Shown piece by piece: positions 53,970 through 62,417 of a DNA stretch of 64,000 bases (the stretch's first letter is position 1; each line of letters begins with the position of its first letter). This DNA is from Campylobacterota bacterium (GTDB lineage Bacteria > Babelota > Babeliae > Babelales > RVW-14): NCBI GenBank assembly GCA_020633995.1, contig JACKCO010000005.1, forward strand, positions 1 through 64,000. Direction: 5' to 3'. The notes beneath the pieces are model-generated. The model was not told the DNA's origin. It searched no databases and saw only the letters and a program-made list of their open reading frames with translations. The translations under genes were made by a program, and so were the position numbers.

Positions 53970-56591
53970 TTATTTTTTAAAACGGAGGTAGCGTAAGGCA
54001 AATATGCGATCAGGAAAAAAGAGCTCACTTTTAAGTTTCTTTTGCTCAGCTGCCAGTTTTTTAAGATTTCCCATAATGAGCCCGATCGTCTCCTTCATAT
54101 CAATAACTTCCTGTGCTAACCGGTTAATTTTAAGAAGTTTTTCTTGGTTATCTGTATGCAAACTTGTAAATTGCATAGCCATAGAAAATTGAGGATCCAT
54201 TTTACAAGCTTGAGTGAACTTAGCAATAGTTGCGTTATTTTCAGCAATTTTCTTGCCTAAACGATCTTTTTGTTCAGTATATTTTTTGATTTTTTGCGTG
54301 ATTTCATCGCGTAGCCATCCATTCCAAGCAGCATCCCTGGCATCTTTACACTTTTTCAACTCAGCTTCTGCTATTGTCTTAAATTCTTCTGCCGCCACAC
54401 TTTGCACAGCAGACTTTATACTTTCATAGCTATATAAACTAATAGCTGGCTTATTCGTCAAGAAGGGTTTTGAAATATCTGTAGATCTCAAAACTTTATG
54501 TGAAGCTTTTGCAGAAGTGCTTCCAACAGATGCAGAACCAGTCACTCCGGCCCTTCTGCCAGCCAAAGCAGCTGCAACTCCAACTCCCTCAGCGTCATCA
54601 TACCCAGGAACATCCTTTAAACAAACACGAGCTATGGTATCAAAAAAACCTTTTGCTATTGAAATGTAGTACGCCCTTTCTCTATCTCCAAAAGCAAAAA
54701 CCATATGAGGTTTCAATGATATTTCTTCTGAATATAAACATTTCTCATCTAGTACATATTCAAATAAAATTCTTGCTACATCTGCCTTAACAAATTGATC
54801 ATTGTTTATAAACTCATCACCACACAATAAGAGCAATAGAGCATTTTGAATTCTATCGCTTGGATCTGCAAAATATTGCAACTGAAAACTTTGAGAAAGC
54901 TTATTTTTATAATTTTGCGCAGATGATAATAATGTAGGTAAAAAATAATTCCGCTGGGCAAAATTCCCCTGAATATCAAGAACCTTTCTGACAACAGATT
55001 TTTTTAAATCATCATGATCTGCTTGAGAATGAAATATTTTGAAATATTTTTTATTAATTATAAGCTCAGCTAAGACTATCAGCGTTAAGGGTCCACAGTA
55101 ATCTAAGACATGTGATGCTTGTTCAAAGGCAAAAACTTTTGAAAAGAAGTTGATAAATTCTTCGGTAGAGGTATCATTTGCAACTATTTTATCAGTAATT
55201 TCTTTATATCCACTCTTTCTAAGATCCATTAGCCCCTTTTTATAGGCATTTTCATGCACATCATAATCTTTGATTAAAGGCCGCATGCACCCCTTTATAA
55301 TATTCTCAATTACCTCCTTAAGTTTTTTATGCTGATGTTTGTAATGTTTATCTAATGCTTCCATCAACTGAATAAAATTATCGGTCTGAATTGTTTTATC
55401 CTGTTTCGCTTTGGTTTCCGCTATTTTGTCTACATACGTTACCGTATAATTTATCGTTTTATTGGGAACAACATAAATCAAAAACTCATCTCGTTCTGTC
55501 TGATGTGTTTGATCTGACTTAAGATATCCATAATCCTTATTCCTATCATCAATTTCCTTTTTAATAAGGTCAGGAACTTTAACTTTCAAAGCATCTTCTG
55601 GACTATGCTCCAATAAATATTGGTATGCATAAAAATGGTATGCTTTAAAATCTTTTAAAATATCAGGGTCCAAAACACTAAAATCTTTTTTATCCGGCTT
55701 GTAGGTTTGTAGTATTTCAAACGCAGAATCAATACTCTTCCAACCATGTCCACCATTCAATGATGCAGCTTGCAACCTTGCCTGCTTCAAACGTAGTGCA
55801 CTTAAAACATCTTCTGTTTTGTAAGGACGCTCTTCTGGGGGATTATTTTTATACCGAACCCCTAACCACTCAAGAATCTTTTTGTCCGTTATGCCCAACT
55901 GTTTTCCTAATTTTTGCAGCCACGCAGTTACCTCTGCATCTGTTTTAGGCTTAGGGGGGGTCACTCCAGGCATATCAACACCACCAGAAGCCTTGTACAA
56001 TAACTGCATCATTTTTAGCTTCATACTTGCAAGCAGCGCAAAAACTCCCTCTACTTCTTTTACTTTTGGTCCAGGTGCCTTCTTTGCTGACTCTGGAGCC
56101 GTTGTCGTTGGCTCTACTTCTTTTTTCTTTTCCTTCAGCTCATCAAACAAAGTACCCCCGCTGCCCGTGCCCGTCGGTCTTGTCCACTTTTTTCCCGTCC
56201 CTGGTTTAGGTTTCGGTCCTGCTGATGCCCCCGTCCCAGCTGCACCTGTACCATCGCCAAAAAAGGTGCCAAACCCAGACGCTCTGGCACCTTTTTTTGT
56301 TTCTTTTAAGTTTTCTTGAGCCGCTTCAAATAAGTCCGTAGGATCTTCATCAAACAATTCGCTTAAATATTTTTTGCTTATTATATCTTTTATATCCTGC
56401 TCACTAGCGATACCTGCTAAATCAGATCTCAGCCTCCCCACCTCATCGCTCACCGTAAAATGTTTGTCTGCTGCAGCAACATAGGCATTAATAAGTTTTT
56501 CTTTTTGCTCAAGAGTTAGCCCCAAAACAGGGCTGACAGAACTCAACAACACCACCGCTAAAAACAGTATCCTATTCAAGCTACGTTTCAT
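53970..56591 (-). CDS. large exported protein with KLK motif
   Basis: An 873-residue protein of unknown family. It has a signal peptide (about 1-24), a helical N-terminal region, a Gly/Thr/Pro/Lys-rich linker (about 105-175), the shared motif LLASMKLKMMQLLYKASGG (about 182-200), and then a long helical region of some 600 residues without recognised motifs. Coiled coil is likely near the C-terminus (about 760-860). I use the ATG at 56591, five bases after GGAG, instead of the GTG just before it. It lies in a run of four similar genes on the same strand. Confidence 0.72.
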   Translation of the reverse strand: MKRSLNRILFLAVVLLSSVSPVLGLTLEQKEKLINAYVAAADKHFTVSDEVGRLRSDLAGIASEQDIKDIISKKYLSELFDEDPTDLFEAAQENLKETKKGARASGFGTFFGDGTGAAGTGASAGPKPKPGTGKKWTRPTGTGSGGTLFDELKEKKKEVEPTTTAPESAKKAPGPKVKEVEGVFALLASMKLKMMQLLYKASGGVDMPGVTPPKPKTDAEVTAWLQKLGKQLGITDKKILEWLGVRYKNNPPEERPYKTEDVLSALRLKQARLQAASLNGGHGWKSIDSAFEILQTYKPDKKDFSVLDPDILKDFKAYHFYAYQYLLEHSPEDALKVKVPDLIKKEIDDRNKDYGYLKSDQTHQTERDEFLIYVVPNKTINYTVTYVDKIAETKAKQDKTIQTDNFIQLMEALDKHYKHQHKKLKEVIENIIKGCMRPLIKDYDVHENAYKKGLMDLRKSGYKEITDKIVANDTSTEEFINFFSKVFAFEQASHVLDYCGPLTLIVLAELIINKKYFKIFHSQADHDDLKKSVVRKVLDIQGNFAQRNYFLPTLLSSAQNYKNKLSQSFQLQYFADPSDRIQNALLLLLCGDEFINNDQFVKADVARILFEYVLDEKCLYSEEISLKPHMVFAFGDRERAYYISIAKGFFDTIARVCLKDVPGYDDAEGVGVAAALAGRRAGVTGSASVGSTSAKASHKVLRSTDISKPFLTNKPAISLYSYESIKSAVQSVAAEEFKTIAEAELKKCKDARDAAWNGWLRDEITQKIKKYTEQKDRLGKKIAENNATIAKFTQACKMDPQFSMAMQFTSLHTDNQEKLLKINRLAQEVIDMKETIGLIMGNLKKLAAEQKKLKSELFFPDRIFALRYLRFKK

Positions 56592-56748
56592 CACTACTCC
56601 ACAATCAAAAAAATTATTGTCCTCTTTAAATAAAATCAGGATTAGACTACAAAAATAGCACGATTAAAAACAAGATATTAAACATAAAACAGGCGTGGTT
56701 GCTGTAACCACGCCCGAAAAAAATACTGTACTTAGAATTTATGTATAC

Positions 56749-58146
56749 CTACTTGCCACTCACGACCTTAAGCAGGTTAACCAATTTGAGTTTGACCACG
56801 TTAAGCAGTGCTTGCACACTATCAAGAGCTGGTGCGGTTGTGCCTGCGCCTTTGCCTGGTGGAGGGGACGTTGTCTTGGCGCCGGCTCCTGCGGCTATTC
56901 TTTTCTTTAGTTCTTCCATAAAACCAGCAGAGGGCTTATCATCTTTTTTTCCTGATCCAGTAGCAGGTTTCTTTGGTTGCGCAGCTTTACCTTTTTTAGC
57001 ATCTTCAAAAACAGCTTTTATTTCTTCTGTTGTTACAATATCTGCATCTGAATATTTCTTTTTTACTCCTGCAACAAATGCATCCCAGTCGTCTGGCTTA
57101 TCTGCAAAAATATCTTTACTCTCGAGTAGCTTTTTAAGCGCATCTTGGTGATACTCCTGTACTTCCTTCTGTTTGTAGGTTTGCAGAACATTAACGGCAA
57201 ATCGATCATTACCGACTATCAACCCTGGAGTTGCTAGATCAGCAAACGTGCTCCCTTTTTCACCAGGTAGTTTCAAAAGGTTAGCTAAAACAGTGAAAAA
57301 ATCATTTGTGCTTGAGGCCTTAAATTTATTAACAAAACTTTCTTTCTCGTTGACAATATTTTTCACATTGGCATCAGCATATGCATCCCATATTTTCTCT
57401 AAACTACGCTTCACATCAATATCAATTTTTTGCTCATTGTTTCCAATAGTTTCAATGTACAAGCGTATAAAAATATTTTTATGATAAAGTTGGAAGTTCT
57501 TTGGCATACTTCCAAAATCATCTTTATACAAGAAATCATTAAACATTGCCGTCACGTCACTTTGCTGAATTTGATCTGCCCCTTTTTTCGCACTATCTCG
57601 CAACTTTCCTATTCTTAAAGCTTCAGCTGCTATTTTGGGATCTACCGCACCTGCATCACTAGGCCCGCCTGTCTTTTTCTGGGCCTCAGCAGCAACATTT
57701 GGCCCACTACGTGTGCCTGTAGTCTTAGGTTTGCTCCCACCTGAAGGCGGCCCAGACGGACTACCCGTTGATGGATTCTTTTTCTCTTCAATAACTGCTT
57801 CTGCGGTTTTTTGATCTACTCCTGATCCTGTAATTGTTGCTTCAACCGTTGCATCAGTTTTAGGACTAGACTTGTCACTTTCTTTAAGATCTTTAAGTGC
57901 AGCTAAGATTTTATTCCGCTTTTCTGTATCAGTAACTACCTTAACACATGCGGATCTATATGGCAGAATTACTTTTTCCCACTCTTGAGCTCGTTTTTTT
58001 TCTGCTGCAGACATACCCGCTGCAGGTGGCGGTGGCGGCGTTGGTGGTGGGGGCGGCGCTGTAGCAGCATGCAGCAGCGCACTACCTACAAGCAAAATCC
58101 CAAAGACTGGCAAGACGTATTTTTTAGTATTTTTTATAATTTTCAT
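56749..58146 (-). CDS. exported protein with polyproline run and C-terminal KLK motif
   Basis: A 465-residue protein of unknown family. The signal peptide (about 1-27, LPVFGILLVGSALLHAA) is followed at once by TAPPPPPTPPPPPAAG (about 28-43), a run of the kind that binds profilin, SH3 or EVH1 proteins in eukaryotes. A Gly/Ser/Pro linker follows (about 125-165), then a helical domain with GSTFADLATPG (about 300-310), and the shared motif LLNVVKLKLVNLLKVVSGK forms the very C-terminus. GGAG precedes the ATG at 58146. The next gene upstream (58162) ends 16 bases away, so the two are probably co-transcribed. Confidence 0.72.
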   Translation of the reverse strand: MKIIKNTKKYVLPVFGILLVGSALLHAATAPPPPPTPPPPPAAGMSAAEKKRAQEWEKVILPYRSACVKVVTDTEKRNKILAALKDLKESDKSSPKTDATVEATITGSGVDQKTAEAVIEEKKNPSTGSPSGPPSGGSKPKTTGTRSGPNVAAEAQKKTGGPSDAGAVDPKIAAEALRIGKLRDSAKKGADQIQQSDVTAMFNDFLYKDDFGSMPKNFQLYHKNIFIRLYIETIGNNEQKIDIDVKRSLEKIWDAYADANVKNIVNEKESFVNKFKASSTNDFFTVLANLLKLPGEKGSTFADLATPGLIVGNDRFAVNVLQTYKQKEVQEYHQDALKKLLESKDIFADKPDDWDAFVAGVKKKYSDADIVTTEEIKAVFEDAKKGKAAQPKKPATGSGKKDDKPSAGFMEELKKRIAAGAGAKTTSPPPGKGAGTTAPALDSVQALLNVVKLKLVNLLKVVSGK

Positions 58147-58161
58147 ACAAATCTCCAAAAC

Positions 58162-59481
58162 TTACGCTTTACCTGCGTCCCAGTTTTCTTTGTGTTTTTT
58201 AAGATATGTGATGGCAATATAATTTGTTACTACAGTTTTTTGGTTAGCGTCAACGCCACCGTTTCTCTCAATAAGCTCGGTCACAACTGTTTTTAGTCGA
58301 CCTTCATTTTTATTTCCAGCGCTCGGCTCCAGATAAAGCTTTTTAACAGCATTGTAAAACAATCCGAATTTACCAGTCTTCTTTTCCTGTTTAATATATG
58401 AGTCTTTAAAGTTATCCTCACTACTAAAAAACTTTTTCGCATCATCAACCGTGCTGATTTGGGTAATATGTCCTTGTGTGCCACCCTCTTTTATGTCATC
58501 TCCTTTTTGATCAGCAAATTTTTGGTTTGCTTGCAGCATACGTAGAAGCGCCTTCTTTTGGTAGGCATTACATTTCCTACCTAAAAAATCTTCCAACCAT
58601 GTAAATGCTTCATCAATAGATTCTGTCTGGGAGAGCTTTGCTTTTTGGTTACGAGCTTTTTTGCCCTTTTCCATCATCGGAAAGTCCTGCTCTAATAAAT
58701 CTGCGAACGAACCTTCATATTCTTTTTGAACAACGAGTTTCTGCGCTGCATCAGCTATTCCCTCCATTCTGTCTAAATAACGATTGATTAATTCGCGAAT
58801 TTCATCTATTTTCATATCTTCTGAGATTTTTTGCCCCTCTGTATCTTCAGATCTACTCTTATAATTAGATTCTTTACCTTTATCAAAAAAATCAAATCTA
58901 ATCTGACTAATAATTTTAAATAAAATTTTGTGGCGATAATTATTCTCATGGTCAGGGTCGGGATCGGCCTTCTCTTTTCCCGGATGCCTCAATTCACTCC
59001 AAATATCGGCGATTTCTCTACATTTCTCAGAAGCTGTTGGTTTTTGTAAATCGTTCAGAACATCACCCTTTTCAATAGAATTTTTACTTTTTGGATTCCA
59101 GTAAACAACAAGAGCACTCATAAGCAGATCTCTAAATTCGTCACCAAAGCTCACATCATACTTATCAGAAAGAGTGAGCGCATGATACAAAACATCTATA
59201 GCCTCGTCAGGGGTAAGATCATGGTACAATGTTTCACTTCCAGTTTTTTTCATACGATTTTTTTCTGCTTTTTCTCGTAAAAACGCTAGCGCCTTAAGAT
59301 CACTTTCAAGCTCAGGCTCAGCAGCAGTTGGTGGCTGAACACCTGATACTAAATATGACAAATATACAATGCGCATTTTAACGGCATTAAGCATATCCAT
59401 AACCGAACTAGCCTGGGCAACCTGACTGTGACAAAAAAGCAATACTCCCCAAACCAAAACCTTGCAGTGTGACCTATTCAT
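58162..59481 (-). CDS. exported protein with N-terminal KLK motif
   Basis: A 439-residue protein of unknown family and the first gene of the four-gene run. It has a signal peptide (about 1-24, ending VAQA) and the shared motif MLNAVKMRIVYLSYLVSG (30-47) directly after it. Then come a helical domain (about 75-260) and a second one with GSFADLLEQDFP (about 263-274) followed by an AYQKKALLRMLQ helix. This second part resembles the central domain of the neighbouring gene (GSTFADL ... YHQDALKKLLES). GGGAG precedes the ATG. Confidence 0.72.
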   Translation of the reverse strand: MNRSHCKVLVWGVLLFCHSQVAQASSVMDMLNAVKMRIVYLSYLVSGVQPPTAAEPELESDLKALAFLREKAEKNRMKKTGSETLYHDLTPDEAIDVLYHALTLSDKYDVSFGDEFRDLLMSALVVYWNPKSKNSIEKGDVLNDLQKPTASEKCREIADIWSELRHPGKEKADPDPDHENNYRHKILFKIISQIRFDFFDKGKESNYKSRSEDTEGQKISEDMKIDEIRELINRYLDRMEGIADAAQKLVVQKEYEGSFADLLEQDFPMMEKGKKARNQKAKLSQTESIDEAFTWLEDFLGRKCNAYQKKALLRMLQANQKFADQKGDDIKEGGTQGHITQISTVDDAKKFFSSEDNFKDSYIKQEKKTGKFGLFYNAVKKLYLEPSAGNKNEGRLKTVVTELIERNGGVDANQKTVVTNYIAITYLKKHKENWDAGKA

Positions 59482-59607
59482 AATAAGACTCCCTTACATT
59501 TTTGCGCTCAAAGATTTACGTACCAAAAACTCTAGTCTGAGCCAGTTTAGGAAACTATTCACATAGAAATCAATAGAGTTGAAAAAGATGAATAGAAGAA
59601 GTGATAG

Positions 59608-59629
59608 ATCCCGGCTCGGAGGCCGGGAT
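59608..59629 (-). repeat. dispersed 22-base palindrome upstream of typA
   Basis: ATCCCGGC, loop TCGGAG, GCCGGGAT, followed by GACGAG. The stem again differs from other copies but pairs fully. The rest of the 59482-59815 gap, between the four-gene run and typA, contains nothing further that I can support. Confidence 0.75.
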
Positions 59630-59815
59630 GACGAGCGTTTGGGCCGGGATGCCCCCAGGGATCAAGCTCATTACCAAACTAGAGGGCACCCAGCGTGGCA
59701 ACAAGGGTTTGATTGTCACATTGAAACATTTGCACAAGCATGATAAACTAAAACTGTTCTTTTTGTTTTTTTTGAAAGTTGATCCACTCTCCTATACATT
59801 ATTGGGGTTTTTCAT

Positions 59816-61627
59816 ATGAGTTTTAAACAAAGACTTGATGTACGAAATATCGCTATTATTGCCCACGTTGACCATGGTAAAACAACGTTGGTTGACCAAA
59901 TGCTCAAGCAGTCTGGCACGCTCGAAGTCAGCAGCGAGCAAGACCGCGTCATGGACACCGGGGATATTGAAAAAGAGCGCGGCATTACCATTTTGGCAAA
60001 AAACACTGCCATCAAACTGCCAGAGGCTACCATCAACATTGTCGACACCCCAGGTCACATGGACTTTGGTGGTGAAGTTGAGCGTACCCTGCAGATGGTT
60101 GAAGGCTTTTTGTTGCTGGTTGATGCTGCTGAAGGAACACTGCCCGGTACACGCTTTGTACTGCAAAAAGCACTCCAACTCAACCTCAAGCCAATCGTTT
60201 TGATTAACAAAATTGATCGAAAAGATGCTGATGTTGCCCGCACTGAAGAACTCGTGCACGACCTTTTTCTTGACCTTGCAACACAAGAAGAACAACTTGA
60301 TTTCCCAATTCTTTACGGCTCAGGGCGCAGCGGCTACGTAAGCACTGACCCGAACGCGCGTGAAGGCGACTTTACACCGCTTTTTGAAACTATTTTAAAA
60401 CAGGTTCCCGTACCAACCGCTGAGCACGACCACCTACGCATGCTGGTTACCAACCTTGACTACTCAGACTTTTTGGGTCGTATAGCAGTTGGCCGTATTT
60501 TTAGCGGTACACTTAACACCGGCAAACAAATCATTTCATGCCGTGATGAAGACGTTAGTGCACCATTTAAAATTCTTAAACTGCAAAAGTTTGAAGGCAT
60601 CAAACGCCTGGATGCGGATGAGGCTACCTTCGGTGACATCGTCACCATCGCTGGTGCCCCTGATGATCTGCCAATTGGCTCAACACTGTGTGATGTTGAC
60701 CATCCAATGCCAATTCCGTATGTCAGTATTGATGAACCAACCTTGTCCATTTACTTTTCGGTTAACAACTCACCATTTGCCGGGCAAGAAGGTAAGCAGC
60801 TTACATCACGCCAAATTAAAGATCGCCTTGAAAAAGAACTGCGCACAAACTTGGCGTTGCGTGTTGAACAAACTGACTCACCAGACACCTTTAAAGTCTC
60901 TGGCCGCGGTCAGCTGCACTTGGGCATTTTGATTGAAAATATGCGTCGTGAAGACTTTGAATTGCAACTTTCTGCCCCAGAAGTTATTTACAAAGATATC
61001 GACGGCCAAAAGTGTGAGCCATACGAACTTTTGATCATCGATGTTGACGAAGCCCACCAAGGTGTGATCATGGAAAACCTAGGCAAGCGTAAAGGGCTGC
61101 TGGAAAATATGATCCACCACGGACAAGGCAAAGTTCGTCTCGAGTTCAAAATACCTGCACGTGGCTTGATTGGTTTTCGTAGCCAATTTTTGACCGACAC
61201 TCGTGGCACAGGAATGCTCAGTCACCAATTTTTGGGCTACCAACCATATGCGGGGCCAATCCCACGCCGTACGAAAGGTTCACTCATTTCACTTGAGCGT
61301 GGAACCACAACCCCCTATGCTTTGGACAGCTTGCAAGACCGCGGTGTTATGCTGATTGAGCCTGGCACCGAAGTGTATCAAGGCATGATTATTGGCGAAC
61401 ATAGCCGAGACAACGACCTTGATGTTAACCCAATCAAACAAAAGAAACTAACGAACATGCGTGCGTCAGGCTCTGACGACGCGGTCAAGCTTGCACCTCC
61501 ACGTAAAATGACACTGGAGTCAGCACTTGATTGGATCAACGACGATGAGTTGATTGAAGTTACGCCAAACTCGCTCAGACTGCGTAAGCGCTTCTTGCTT
61601 CCTCATGAGCGTAAACGTTCTAAGTAA
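59816..61627 (+). CDS. typA: ribosome-associated GTPase TypA/BipA
   Basis: Translational GTPase of the EF-G type that acts in ribosome assembly and stress responses. G1 is AHVDHGKTT (about 16-24), the switch I segment has ERGITILAKN, G3 is VDTPGHMDFGGEVER (about 76-90) and G4 is NKID (about 130-133). The C-terminal part has the TypA-specific RGLIGFRSQFLTDTRGTGM block (about 443-461). The 603 residues are normal. A strong terminator lies 68 bases after the stop. Confidence 0.97.
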   Translation: MSFKQRLDVRNIAIIAHVDHGKTTLVDQMLKQSGTLEVSSEQDRVMDTGDIEKERGITILAKNTAIKLPEATINIVDTPGHMDFGGEVERTLQMVEGFLLLVDAAEGTLPGTRFVLQKALQLNLKPIVLINKIDRKDADVARTEELVHDLFLDLATQEEQLDFPILYGSGRSGYVSTDPNAREGDFTPLFETILKQVPVPTAEHDHLRMLVTNLDYSDFLGRIAVGRIFSGTLNTGKQIISCRDEDVSAPFKILKLQKFEGIKRLDADEATFGDIVTIAGAPDDLPIGSTLCDVDHPMPIPYVSIDEPTLSIYFSVNNSPFAGQEGKQLTSRQIKDRLEKELRTNLALRVEQTDSPDTFKVSGRGQLHLGILIENMRREDFELQLSAPEVIYKDIDGQKCEPYELLIIDVDEAHQGVIMENLGKRKGLLENMIHHGQGKVRLEFKIPARGLIGFRSQFLTDTRGTGMLSHQFLGYQPYAGPIPRRTKGSLISLERGTTTPYALDSLQDRGVMLIEPGTEVYQGMIIGEHSRDNDLDVNPIKQKKLTNMRASGSDDAVKLAPPRKMTLESALDWINDDELIEVTPNSLRLRKRFLLPHERKRSK

Positions 61628-61646
61628 GGAAAATATCAAGTTCTGG

Positions 61647-61668
61647 ATCCCCGATCAGAGTCGGGGAT
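61647..61668 (-). repeat. dispersed 22-base palindrome after typA
   Basis: ATCCCCGA, loop TCAGAG, TCGGGGAT, preceded by TTCTGG and followed by GACC. It lies between the typA stop and its terminator. Confidence 0.75.
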
Positions 61669-61694
61669 GACCAACTTTTAGTTTTAAACTACTC

Positions 61695-61723
61695 AGGTCC
61701 CCACTTTCGTGGGGACCTTTTTT
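61695..61723 (+). terminator. strong terminator of typA
   Basis: AGGTCCCCA, loop CTTTCG, TGGGGACCT and then T5: a perfect 9-bp stem. The right arm and T run form the first half of a 19-base direct repeat that bounds the GIY-YIG block. Confidence 0.92.
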
Positions 61724-61752
61724 ATGCTCGTACTATAAGGTACATACATTTG

Positions 61753-62330
61753 TCTGGATTCCCGCCTTCGCGGGAACGACCAGTACAATAGATGCCCGCC
61801 AATCAAAAAATCAGTAAGTCTTGTAGAAAAATTCTATGACAATCGAGTGTATCCTTCAAGAATTTTCTGTTTACATTAATAAATACCTACTGTGTGGTAA
61901 AAAAAGAAATTCTATCTGGTAAAGCGTCTATAACAAATCTCGTCGTTCCCGCGAAGGCGGGAATCCAGAACTCGTCCTTCTTCCATCCGCTTAAATTCCT
62001 GTAACAAAAAGATCATCCCATGATGGGTTGATGGATTCTATAAGCCTAAGCTTCCAAACACGATTCCACTTTTTTAAACGCTTCTCATAGAGAATTGCTT
62101 CCCTACTCGTCTGAAAAAGTTTTACATACACAAGGCGAGAAACATTATATTTTTGAGTAAACCCGCTCACGCTCTTTACTTTGTGCTGCGCAACCCTTTT
62201 GGATAAATCATTAGTAACCCCAATGTAAAGCGTACCATTTTTTTGACTTGCTAAAATATAGGTATAGTAAGGCATATCCCCCCCATAATGAAAAAACATT
62301 TATCTGGATTCCCGCCTTCGCGGGAACGAC
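61753..62330. repeat. three identical 28-base palindromic repeats
   Basis: Copies at 61753-61780 and 62303-62330 (same orientation) and 61942-61969 (reverse) are identical. Each has a TTCCCGC/GCGGGAA stem with a CTTC loop, flanked by TCTGGA and CGAC. In a family whose other members differ widely, identity of these three points to recent copying or gene conversion. Apart from the repeats, the gap 61782-61938 shows nothing. Confidence 0.9.
61991..62275 (-). CDS. single-domain GIY-YIG endonuclease
   Basis: A 94-residue protein made up of one GIY-YIG nuclease domain (COG2827 type). The catalytic motif reads YTYIL (4-8) and LYIGVTNDL (16-24), with the conserved Tyr residues Y6 and Y17, R27 and the metal-binding E64 in AILYEKRLKKW. 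All catalytic residues are present. I use the ATG at 62275, since GGGGGG precedes it and the domain starts at once; 62299 would add eight residues. It lies between two inverted palindromes, 21 bases after its stop and 27 before its start. Small proteins of this family have few known roles. Confidence 0.85.
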   Translation of the reverse strand: MPYYTYILASQKNGTLYIGVTNDLSKRVAQHKVKSVSGFTQKYNVSRLVYVKLFQTSREAILYEKRLKKWNRVWKLRLIESINPSWDDLFVTGI

Positions 62331-62417
62331 GAGTGTATGCACAAGCAAGTCGATAAATTCGAAACTTTTAATACCCTAATAATCTGACAAGTAACGTAAT
62401 AACAAGCAGGACCTTTT

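Noticed and set aside
61782..61938. A small RNA or second gene inside the GIY-YIG block
   Set aside because: AT-rich, no open frame with a start signal, and no stable hairpin besides the palindromes.
22349..62330. CRISPR array
   Set aside because: The palindromes are far apart, irregularly spaced and vary in sequence; no repeat-spacer series and no cas genes are present.
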